Part shown: piece after piece, positions 43,300-51,067 of the stretch
Layout: each line of letters opens with the position of its first letter
Numbering within the stretch: the stretch's first letter is position 1
DNA from: Fusobacterium naviforme
Lineage (GTDB): Bacteria; Bacillota; Clostridia; Lachnospirales; Lachnospiraceae
Direction of reading: 5' to 3'
DNA length: 64,000 nt
Assembly: GCA_003014445.1 (NCBI GenBank)
Contig: PYGH01000005.1
Location: forward strand, 62,001-126,000
Made by a program: the position numbers and the translations under genes
Notes under the pieces: model-generated
Seen by the model: only the letters and a program-made list of their open reading frames with translations
Told to the model about the DNA's origin: nothing
The model's database searches: none

Positions 43300-45678
43300 C
43301 GTTCTTCCTTTCCCGCCGTCTCCGGCGATAAAATAATCTTTCTGAGCTCCGTCCTCTGTCTCAAGCTCCAGCTCTGCCATGTCAGCCTGTCTGCGACTTC
43401 TGTCGCGACGGGCGTCGTAAATATCCATAAGATTCAGCCGCAGCGCATTTGTCACCACGCAGAAGCTCGAGAGACTCATTGCAGCCGCACCGAACATCGG
43501 CGTCATGGTGATGCCGAAGAGGTGAATGTAGGCTCCCGCAGCCGCAGGAATGAGCAGGGTATTGTAGAACAGCGCCCAGAAGAGATTCTCCACAATATTC
43601 CGGTAGCTCGCGCGGCTCAGACGTATCGCTGCCGGAACGTCCGTCAGACGGCTCTTCATCAAAACGATATGTGCCGCATCGATCGCCACATCGGTTCCCG
43701 CACCGATGGCAATGCCAATATCTGCGCGGGTCAGAGCGGGCGCATCATTGATTCCGTCTCCCACCATGACAACGCTGCCCTTCTCCTGAAGCGCGCGTAT
43801 CACTGCCTCCTTGCCGTCCGGCAGGACGCCCGCGATCACCTGATCGACACCCGCCTGTCTGCCGATGGCCTCCGCCGTGCGCCGGTTGTCCCCCGTCAGC
43901 ATGACCACCCGAAGGCCCATTCGCTTCAGCTCCTGTATGGCCGCAGCGCTCTCCTCCTTGATGGTGTCTGCCACTGCGATCATGCCAAGGCAGCGCCCGT
44001 CCTCCGAAAAGAAGAGCGGCGTCTTTCCCTCTGACGCGAGCTGCTCCGCACGCCTTTTTACAGTCTCAGAGACCTCCGCAACCCCACTGATCAGCCCGAG
44101 GTTGCCGCCGTACAGCTCAAGTCCCCCAAGCCTTGCACAAAGTCCATTGCCGGGAAGCGCTGTAAAGTCGGAGACCTCTGCCTCCTTGATCCCTCTCTGC
44201 CTTGCAAATCTGACCACCGCTCCCGCGAGCGGGTGCTCACTCCGAAGCTCCAGCGCACAGGCCTTTTCAAGAAGCTCCGTCTCCGAAACGCCCTCCGCAG
44301 GAACAAGCTCCGTCACCTCCGGTGTTCCCTTTGTGATGGTTCCGGTCTTATCCAGCGCCACAATCTGAACATTCCCCGCCTCCTGTAGTGCCGCCGCATT
44401 CTTAAAGAGAATACCGTGTCGCGCGCCGACGCCATTGCCCACCATGATCGCCACCGGAGTTGCCAGCCCCAGCGCGCAGGGGCAGCTCACCACAAGGACG
44501 CTGATGCCGCGCGAGAGCGCAAAGCCCGCGCTCTGTCCCACGGACAGCCAAATCGCGACAGTGATGAGTGCCACCACGATCACCGCGGGCACAAAGACAG
44601 CAGAGATGCGGTCCGCAAGCTTTGCCACAGGAGCCTTTGTCGCTGCCGCATCGCTGACCATCCGAATGATCTGTGCGAGCGAGCTGTCCTCTCCGACCCG
44701 CGTCGCACGGCACTTCAGAAAACCGGACTGATTCAGCGTCGCGGAGGAGACCTCTGCCCCCTCGCTCTTATCCACCGGAAGGCTCTCCCCGGTGAGCGCC
44801 GCCTCATTCACCGCACTGCTTCCTTCTATTACAATGCCGTCCACCGGTACGGTCTCTCCCGGGCGCACCACAAAGATATCTCCGACGCGCACGCTGTCCA
44901 CCGGCACAGTCTCCTCCCTCCCGCCGCGAAGCAGCACTGCTGTTTTCGGCGCGAGCGCCATGAGCCCCTTCAAGGCGCTGGTGGTCTTTCCCTTGGAGTG
45001 GGCCTCCAGCATCTTTCCGACCGTGATAAGCGCCAGTATCATAGCAGCCGACTCAAAATAGAATTCCATCTGATAGTGCATGGCCCGCGCATGGTCTCCA
45101 TCCGCCAGCGCACGTGTCAGCGCAAAAAGCATCGCTGTGGAGTAGACAAAGGCCGCGGCAGAGCCCAGTGCGATCAGCGTGTCCATATTCGGCGCGCCGT
45201 GTACAAGCCCCTTAAAGCCGCTGATGAAGAAGCGCTGATTGATCACCATCACGATCGCTGCAAGCAGAAGCTCTGTCAGCCCCAGCGCAGCGGGATTGCC
45301 GTCGTAAAAGGCGGGCAGTGGCAGCCCCCACATCATATGTCCCATAGAGACATACATGAGCAGAATAAGAAAGGCGAGTGACGCAATCAGTCTTTTTTTT
45401 AACAGCGGCGTCGCCCTGTCCTTCAGCGCCTCCTCCTCCGCGGCGAGCTTCGCGCTAAGTCCCTGACGCTGTACAGCCGCTTCCTTTCGCGCAGCACCGT
45501 AGCCCGCATCCTCCACTGCCTTGATGACTGCTTCCTCTGCGACATCTCCCTCCACTCCCATGGAGTTTGTGAGGAGACTCACGGAGCAGGCCGTGACGCC
45601 CGGAAGCTTTGAGACTGCCTTCTCGACGCGCGCCTGGCAGGCCGCACAGCTCATACCCGTAACTGTATACTGTTCCAT
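43084..45678 (-). CDS. copA: Copper-translocating P-type ATPase with N- and C-terminal heavy-metal domains
   Basis: 864 residues. N-terminal HMA domain with TGMSCAACQARVEKA (residues 7-21), eight membrane spans, the TGES actuator motif, the Cu-site VVSCPCALGLATPVA, phosphorylation DKTGTITKG, and MVGDGINDAPALTRADIGIAIG. It exports Cu+. Unusually, residues 794-864 form a second HMA domain after the last membrane span, beginning KKLMEIEGMMCGHCEAAVKKALEALPEV, like the chaperone CopZ. That segment has its own in-frame ATG (43299) behind AAAGGAAG. It lies 21 nt after csoR and is presumably derepressed by copper. Confidence 0.95.
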   Translation of the reverse strand: MEQYTVTGMSCAACQARVEKAVSKLPGVTACSVSLLTNSMGVEGDVAEEAVIKAVEDAGYGAARKEAAVQRQGLSAKLAAEEEALKDRATPLLKKRLIASLAFLILLMYVSMGHMMWGLPLPAFYDGNPAALGLTELLLAAIVMVINQRFFISGFKGLVHGAPNMDTLIALGSAAAFVYSTAMLFALTRALADGDHARAMHYQMEFYFESAAMILALITVGKMLEAHSKGKTTSALKGLMALAPKTAVLLRGGREETVPVDSVRVGDIFVVRPGETVPVDGIVIEGSSAVNEAALTGESLPVDKSEGAEVSSATLNQSGFLKCRATRVGEDSSLAQIIRMVSDAAATKAPVAKLADRISAVFVPAVIVVALITVAIWLSVGQSAGFALSRGISVLVVSCPCALGLATPVAIMVGNGVGARHGILFKNAAALQEAGNVQIVALDKTGTITKGTPEVTELVPAEGVSETELLEKACALELRSEHPLAGAVVRFARQRGIKEAEVSDFTALPGNGLCARLGGLELYGGNLGLISGVAEVSETVKRRAEQLASEGKTPLFFSEDGRCLGMIAVADTIKEESAAAIQELKRMGLRVVMLTGDNRRTAEAIGRQAGVDQVIAGVLPDGKEAVIRALQEKGSVVMVGDGINDAPALTRADIGIAIGAGTDVAIDAAHIVLMKSRLTDVPAAIRLSRASYRNIVENLFWALFYNTLLIPAAAGAYIHLFGITMTPMFGAAAMSLSSFCVVTNALRLNLMDIYDARRDRSRRQADMAELELETEDGAQKDYFIAGDGGKGRTMKKLMEIEGMMCGHCEAAVKKALEALPEVESAEVSHEKGSALVTLRENTEDVALKQAVEAKDYTVKGIREV

Positions 45679-45699
45679 GCAATAACCTTCTTTCCACGC

Positions 45700-46074
45700 T
45701 CACTTCATGAGCTTCTGCAGCGTCTTCACCAGCTCATCCAGCTTCTCACTTCCGCCGCTCTGTACGTCCTCAACCACGCAGGAACGGAGATGATTGGCGA
45801 GCAGCACCTTGTTGAAGCTGTTCAGCGCGCAATTCGCGGCGGAGACCTGATTCAGGATGTCGATGCAGTAGGCATCCCGCTCCAGCATACTCTTGATCCC
45901 GCGTATCTGACCCTCAATGCGATTCAGACGGTTCATGAGATCCCGATACTCCTTCTCCCCTCTCTGCTTCGTCCGTCCTGAGCAGGCGCAGCAGCCTCCG
46001 CCCTCTGTCTCCATGCTCTCCGGACAGAGCGCTTCCTTTATTTCTATTTCATTGCTTCTCTTCAGCTCTGACAT
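45700..46074 (-). CDS. csoR: CsoR-family copper-sensing repressor with Cys-rich N-terminal extension
   Basis: 124 residues from ATG 46074 (a GTG three codons upstream is also possible). The DUF156 fold carries the Cu(I) ligands Cys-x(n)-His-x3-Cys: DAYCIDILNQVSAANCALNSFNKVLLANHLRSCVVED, with the first ligand in AYC and the His-Cys pair in ANHLRSC. An N-terminal extension of about 45 residues contains EALCPESMETEGGGCCACSGRTKQ, four Cys not needed for the classic site. Two candidate operators lie at its promoter. Forms an operon with copA. Confidence 0.9.
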   Translation of the reverse strand: MSELKRSNEIEIKEALCPESMETEGGGCCACSGRTKQRGEKEYRDLMNRLNRIEGQIRGIKSMLERDAYCIDILNQVSAANCALNSFNKVLLANHLRSCVVEDVQSGGSEKLDELVKTLQKLMK

Positions 46075-46110
46075 TTCCTCCACCCTTTCTCTGAATGAAC
46101 TCTGCCATAT

Positions 46111-46127
46111 ATACCCCCACCCTGTAT
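46111..46127 (-). promoter_or_regulatory. Candidate CsoR operator 2
   Basis: ATACAGGGTGGGGGTAT on the minus strand: ATAC and GTAT arms around a G-rich centre, the pattern of CsoR boxes. It is just downstream of the -10. Confidence 0.5.
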
Positions 46128-46139
46128 TTTCGATTTTAT

Positions 46140-46166
46140 ATTATACCATCACCGGGTATATTGCAA
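46140..46166 (-). promoter_or_regulatory. csoR-copA promoter
   Basis: TTGCAA and TATAAT on the minus strand separated by 15 nt (or 17 nt to the overlapping TAATAT). The spacer contains operator 1. Confidence 0.5.
46143..46159 (-). promoter_or_regulatory. Candidate CsoR operator 1
   Basis: ATACCCGGTGATGGTAT on the minus strand, an ATACC/GGTAT inverted repeat lying between the -35 and -10 boxes, where a bound repressor would block polymerase. Confidence 0.55.
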
Positions 46167-46351
46167 GCACATTTTTGATGACCGCGTCAAGGCTTCCGTC
46201 CCCTGCGCAAAAAGGCCTTACATACTTTCCTTCTGGCGGGGACAAGCAAAGAAGGGTATACTGTGGCTTATCAGTACAGGCAAGCTGCAATACGGCAGAT
46301 ACTTCCGCCGCAGCCGTTCAGAACGCACGGCAGATGAACAGGAGGATATTC

Positions 46352-47533
46352 ATGGCACTCACAATCAGCGACATCTTAAACCGCAGGCTCTTTCCGGGAC
46401 TGCGCCTCGCATCGGGCATACGCGGCATCGAGAACCGCGTGACCTGGGTGAATATCATGGAGATACTCGACAGCCCCGACACCATCAAGCCGGGAGAGCT
46501 CCTCATCACGACAGGCTACGGACTCGCAGACCGCGGGAAATACGGAGACCTCATCGCAAGGCTGAAAAGCCGCGGCATCTCCGGCATCGCGATCCAGACC
46601 GGCTACTACATTGACCAGATCCCGGACTTTATTCTGGAGGACGCGAACTGCCATGCGCTCCCCATACTGAACCTTCCGCCGGACTATTCCTTCTCCGACA
46701 TCCTCCGCACCCTGATCGGAGAGATCGGTGCGGAGCCGGAGCTCCTGACCCCCTCCGGCTTCGATGCGGGCTACTTTCAGCAGACGCTCTCAGAGCAGTT
46801 CACAGAGGAGGAGGCACACGCGGGCGATGCTGACCGTCCCGCACTCTTTGGCAGCGGGAGCTGCCTTCTCTGTCTCCGCGCAGTCAACGCAAACGCAGTA
46901 CAGGCAGAAGCGGTAGATACGGCCTTAAGGCGCATCGGAAGCGCGCTCTCCTCCCGCTCTGCCCGCTGCCTCTCCGCCTTCCGCTCCGGCGGGCAGGGAT
47001 GCTTTCTCCTGCGTCTCAAGGAGGGAGTGAGCTTCGCCGCACTCTCCCATGATATACAGATTCAGCTCACCCTGATCTCAGAACAGAGCGGCATCAACTT
47101 CTATCTCGGCGCAGATGCCGTACCCTCCGCGGACGCACTCTCCCGCGCCTTTCGAAACAGTGCGCACTGTCTGGCTCTTCTCCGGAAGATCGAGGCGCGG
47201 CGCGGGGTCTGCACCAATGAGAGCTACAGCTTTATCGAGAGTCTGGGGACTCTCTACCTCGCGGGACGCACCGTCTTTGTCCAGAGCAAGCCCCTTCAGC
47301 TTCTCCTGGAGAAGGACAGGAGCAAGGGGAGCGAGTACGTCCTGACGCTCCGCATCTATCTCTCGGAGAACTGCAACACGACGCGCACCGCAGAGCGGCT
47401 CTTCATCCACCGCCACACCCTTTTAAACCGCCTGAAGACCATACGGGAGCTCTGCGGCATAGATCTGCAGAGCTACTACAGCCGCACTGCGCTGAGCTGC
47501 GCGCTGATGCTGCACGATTTCTACGGCGTGTGA
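46352..47533 (+). CDS. PucR-family transcriptional regulator
   Basis: 393 residues from ATG 46352 (AGGAGGATATTC; the longer open frame upstream runs through the csoR region and is rejected). N-terminal PucR domain (TISDILNRRLFPGLRLASGIRGIENRVTWVNIMEILDSPDTIKPGELLITTGYG) and a C-terminal HTH_30 domain (YVLTLRIYLSENCNTTRTAERLFIHRHTLLNRLKTIRELCGIDL). Family members control purine, amino-acid or other uptake and catabolic genes. It lies directly upstream of the ABC importer genes on the same strand and is a plausible regulator of them. Confidence 0.9.
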   Translation: MALTISDILNRRLFPGLRLASGIRGIENRVTWVNIMEILDSPDTIKPGELLITTGYGLADRGKYGDLIARLKSRGISGIAIQTGYYIDQIPDFILEDANCHALPILNLPPDYSFSDILRTLIGEIGAEPELLTPSGFDAGYFQQTLSEQFTEEEAHAGDADRPALFGSGSCLLCLRAVNANAVQAEAVDTALRRIGSALSSRSARCLSAFRSGGQGCFLLRLKEGVSFAALSHDIQIQLTLISEQSGINFYLGADAVPSADALSRAFRNSAHCLALLRKIEARRGVCTNESYSFIESLGTLYLAGRTVFVQSKPLQLLLEKDRSKGSEYVLTLRIYLSENCNTTRTAERLFIHRHTLLNRLKTIRELCGIDLQSYYSRTALSCALMLHDFYGV

Positions 47534-47705
47534 GCAGAGAACAGCTTTGTTATAATGTTCCATCCTGAAATCGCAGTTTTTTAATAACTTTAACAGAATT
47601 ATCCCATTTCCTTCCTCTCCCCAAAATTTTATAATACAGAATATACAAGTAATTGCTCATGTAACTGTTATTATTTATCCATTCATTTCAGGAGGAGGAA
47701 GGAAT
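47534..47705 (+). promoter_or_regulatory. AT-rich upstream region of the ABC importer
   Basis: Two TATAAT hexamers, at 47549-47554 and 47630-47635, neither with a convincing -35. The stretch is much more AT-rich than its surroundings. Activator-dependent transcription, perhaps by the adjacent PucR protein, would fit. Confidence 0.4.
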
Positions 47706-49112
47706 ATGAGAAAAGCATTGTCTGTCATCTTATCCGCTGCCATGGTCTGCTCGCTCGCAGCCTGCGGCGGAGGAAACACCGCCACAACAGCGGCACCCGC
47801 TGAGGGCGGCTCTGTGGAATCCGCAGCAGCCGCAGAGAGCAGCAAGAAGGATGACACAGCACTCACTGAGACTCAGAAGATCATCAAGGAGGCAGAGGGC
47901 ATGAGCCTCGAGGAGCTTGCCAAAAAAGCCATCGAGGAATCCAACGGCAAGATGTTCTACGGCGTCGGCAACTCCAGCCGCGGCAAGACTGCGCTCCCGC
48001 TCTTCATCTCCTATCTGCAGAGCATAGATCCGAACTACAATATGGAGTTCGAGTGGCAGCAGCCGAAAAACAACAAGATCTTCGATCAGCTCAACGCAGA
48101 CAATAAGAAGGATGTCGGAACCTTTGCGATGACCCTGATTCAGGACGGAAACCAGATCAAGACGAAGATGACCGATACCGGCATCCTCGACACCTTCATC
48201 CCGAAGGACTGGGCAGAGGCAAGAGGCACCACAGCTGAGAGCTACGAGGGCTTCCTGCCGCTGCAGACTCTGAACAAGGTCTTCATGTACAACAACACCG
48301 GCTCCAAGAGCTACACGAACTGCTGGGACTTCGTCGCAGAAGACGAGCACGGCCTCTTCATGGATGTCGATTCCGAGATCGTCGGAAAGAACTTCCTCTA
48401 CATGCTGACCAGAGACGACTACGCAGCCATGATGAAGGAAGCCTTCGATGCGCTTCCGGATGACAAAAAGGCCTACTTCCAGCCGACTGTCACCGAGTGC
48501 CAGTCCGTCGCAGAGGAGTTTGGTCTCGGCGCAGACGCGGCTTACTCCCTCGCGTGGATCAAGCTCTGGATGGGCAGCTACAATGCACAGACAGACGACG
48601 GCCCGATCTGCAACACCCTGGTCGACGCCTCTGCAACCGATCAGTTCGGACTGCTGGTTTACTCCAAGCTCCGCTCCGTTGAGGAGTCTGCAACTGTCTC
48701 CGTCAACAACATCAATGTCGCAGCCTATGACGACGGCTACAAGGGCATCGGCGGCTTCGGCTACTGCCACTATCTCTTTGTCACTGACAACAGCCCGCTT
48801 CCGTGGACTGCCTGCGCCTTCATCGCCTACATGACCTGCACAAAGGACGGCTTCTCCGCTTGGGGCAAGGATATGGGCGGTTACTCCGCAAACCCGAAGG
48901 TCGCCGAGGAGAATGAGGCGGAGTATCACCACCAGCAGGGCGGCATGGCCGAGGACGGAACCACAGTCCAGTTTGCGGCAAAGAATGATCGCGGCTACGA
49001 GTGGTGGACCACCAACGGAAAGCTCGTTCTTGAGGATCCGGATTACTGCGCAGAGTGCGCATTCGGCATCGGCTCCTGGATCGAGGTTCTCGACAAGTAC
49101 ACCGCACAGTAA
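47706..49112 (+). CDS. ABC transporter substrate-binding lipoprotein
   Basis: 468 residues. Lipobox SLAACGGG at residues 16-23, then a Ser/Ala/Thr linker and a two-lobe binding protein (KMFYGVGNSSRGKTALPLFISYLQSIDPNYNMEFEW...LPWTACAFIAYMTCTKDGFSAWGKDMGGYSANP). It looks like the ferric/polyamine-like class of binding proteins that work with fused FbpB-type permeases. Several Trp and Cys residues occur in the C-terminal lobe. The ligand cannot be read from sequence. A hairpin follows before the permease gene. Confidence 0.85.
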   Translation: MRKALSVILSAAMVCSLAACGGGNTATTAAPAEGGSVESAAAAESSKKDDTALTETQKIIKEAEGMSLEELAKKAIEESNGKMFYGVGNSSRGKTALPLFISYLQSIDPNYNMEFEWQQPKNNKIFDQLNADNKKDVGTFAMTLIQDGNQIKTKMTDTGILDTFIPKDWAEARGTTAESYEGFLPLQTLNKVFMYNNTGSKSYTNCWDFVAEDEHGLFMDVDSEIVGKNFLYMLTRDDYAAMMKEAFDALPDDKKAYFQPTVTECQSVAEEFGLGADAAYSLAWIKLWMGSYNAQTDDGPICNTLVDASATDQFGLLVYSKLRSVEESATVSVNNINVAAYDDGYKGIGGFGYCHYLFVTDNSPLPWTACAFIAYMTCTKDGFSAWGKDMGGYSANPKVAEENEAEYHHQQGGMAEDGTTVQFAAKNDRGYEWWTTNGKLVLEDPDYCAECAFGIGSWIEVLDKYTAQ

Positions 49113-49134
49113 AAAACTCTGAAACCTCTCATGG

Positions 49135-49170
49135 CGCTCCGAGCGGGCTACAGCACGCCCGGAGCGTTTT
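49135..49170 (+). terminator. Leaky terminator between binding protein and permease
   Basis: CGCTCC and GGGC pair with GCCC and GGAGCG, with a bulge, followed by TTTTC. Partial termination here would keep the binding protein in excess over the membrane components. Confidence 0.55.
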
Positions 49171-49235
49171 CTGTACAGAGGGGATCACCGCACCAAAGCA
49201 TGCGGTGCGCTCCTCTCCACATGTAAGGAGTGCCT

Positions 49236-51065
49236 ATGTCTGCTACAAACGACAGAGGGACAAGCGCTTCCGCCATACGGAGAAACCGGATCCGGACTTA
49301 CTTCTCAAAGCCGCACAATGTGATCCTGCTTCTCATGGGCATCGTCCTGACCTTCACCACCGTCGCACCCATCATCGCCATCGTTCAGGATACCTTCAAA
49401 ATCCACCCCGGCACGATTGACGCGCATCTCACCGGTCAGGCGGAGGGCTACACCCTCGTAAACTATATTGATCTCTTCACCAGCAAACTGGCGAAGACAA
49501 ATCTCTGGAACCCGCTCTTAAACACCGTCTGGCTCGCAGTTGGAACCTGCATCGTCTCTATCCTCTTTGGCGGTGTGATGGCCTTCCTTGTGACCCGCAC
49601 GGATCTCGCATGGAAGAAGTACCTGAGCTCTATCTTCATCTTCCCCTACATCATGCCGCAGTGGACGCTGGCGGTCGTCTGGCAGCATCTCTTCAATTCC
49701 AACGCTGTCACCGGAACGCAGAACGGCCTCATCGCCGCGACGACCGGGGTGTGCATGCCGATCTGGTGGTGCAAGGGACTCTTCCCCAGCCTTCTGGTGC
49801 TGGGACTGCACTACGCGCCCTTCGCCTACATCCTGATCGGCGGCATATTCCGCAACATGGACGCAAACCTTGAGGAAGCCGCCACCATACTAGACACGCC
49901 GAAGTGGAAGATCATGACCCGCATCACCCTTCCCATGGTGAAGCCCGCCATACTCTCAACCATACTGCTGGTCTTCGGCTCCGCCATGGGCTCCTACCCG
50001 GTGCCGCACTACCTCGGGCTGAACACCCTCTCCACGAAGTACGTCTCCATGAACTCAAAATACACCGGAGAGGCATCGGTGCTCGCCATCATCATGATGG
50101 TCTTCGGCGTCGCGATCATGCTGCTGAACCAGATCTCTCTGACCAGCCGGAAGAACTACACGACCGTCACAGGAAAGTCCGGACAGATCAGCAAGATACG
50201 GCTCGGAAGAGCCGGGCGCTATCTCATCGCCCTGATCCTTGTGATCCTGACCTTCTTCACCAGCATTTTCCCCATCATTTCCTTTGCCTTTGAGACCTTC
50301 CTGCCGAACCCCGGCGACTACTCCTTCCTCTATACGGGCGACGCGGCCAATCTCACGACAAAGTGGTGGATCACGGCGGAGAATATCACTGAGAACGGCA
50401 TGTACGGGCAGATGGGCATACTCTACAACAACACCATACGCACGGCCTTCCTGGGAACCATCATCGTCTCCGTGCTCTGCGCGCTGCTCGCCGGAACCAT
50501 GGGAACCCTGATCGGCTACGCGGTCTCAAAGGACAGGCGCAGCAGCTGGGCGAACTATGTAAATGCGGTCGCTTTTCTCCCCTACCTCATGCCCTCCATT
50601 GCAGTCGGCGTCGCATACTTCATTCTCTTTTCGAACAAGTATGTGAATCTCTTCAACACCTACTGGCTGCTGATTATTGTCGGCACCATCAAGTACATTC
50701 CCTTCGCGTCGAAGGCCGCACTGAACTCCATGCTGCAGCTCTCCGGCGAGATCGAGGAATCGGCGATCATCCTGAACATTCCGTGGATCCAGCGCATGAC
50801 GAAGATCATCATCCCGATACAGAAGTCCTCGATTATAAGCGGCTATCTCCTGCCCTTCATGACCTGCTTAAGAGAGCTCTCGCTCTTCATGCTGCTCTGC
50901 GTGCAGGGCTTCATCCTGTCCACAACGCTGGACTACTTCGATGAGATGGGACTCTACGCCTTCTCAAGCGGTATCAACCTGATTCTCATCGTCACGATAC
51001 TGATCTGCAACACCATAGTCAATAAGATCACGGGCGCAAGCCTCGACAAGGGCATAGGAGGTTAA
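49236..51065 (+). CDS. ABC transporter permease, two fused BPD domains
   Basis: 609 residues from ATG 49236 (AAGGAG upstream). Two complete permease halves in one chain, as in FbpB/AfuB: each has the EAA loop, NLEEAATILDTPKWKIMTRITLPMVKPAI (about residue 212) and EIEESAIILNIPWIQRMTKIIIPIQKSSI (about residue 505). About 12 membrane spans. Forms a complete channel with the ATPase encoded next, whose start overlaps this stop codon. Confidence 0.9.
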   Translation: MSATNDRGTSASAIRRNRIRTYFSKPHNVILLLMGIVLTFTTVAPIIAIVQDTFKIHPGTIDAHLTGQAEGYTLVNYIDLFTSKLAKTNLWNPLLNTVWLAVGTCIVSILFGGVMAFLVTRTDLAWKKYLSSIFIFPYIMPQWTLAVVWQHLFNSNAVTGTQNGLIAATTGVCMPIWWCKGLFPSLLVLGLHYAPFAYILIGGIFRNMDANLEEAATILDTPKWKIMTRITLPMVKPAILSTILLVFGSAMGSYPVPHYLGLNTLSTKYVSMNSKYTGEASVLAIIMMVFGVAIMLLNQISLTSRKNYTTVTGKSGQISKIRLGRAGRYLIALILVILTFFTSIFPIISFAFETFLPNPGDYSFLYTGDAANLTTKWWITAENITENGMYGQMGILYNNTIRTAFLGTIIVSVLCALLAGTMGTLIGYAVSKDRRSSWANYVNAVAFLPYLMPSIAVGVAYFILFSNKYVNLFNTYWLLIIVGTIKYIPFASKAALNSMLQLSGEIEESAIILNIPWIQRMTKIIIPIQKSSIISGYLLPFMTCLRELSLFMLLCVQGFILSTTLDYFDEMGLYAFSSGINLILIVTILICNTIVNKITGASLDKGIGG

Positions 51066-51067
51066 TG

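Noticed and set aside
45917-46351. 145-codon upstream extension of the PucR frame
   Set aside because: It runs antisense through csoR and its promoter; ATG 46352 with AGGAGGATATTC gives the standard PucR N terminus.
47730-48932. 400-codon minus-strand frame opposite the substrate-binding protein gene
   Set aside because: Shadow frame produced by codon bias; the plus strand encodes a lipoprotein with lipobox and binding-protein features.
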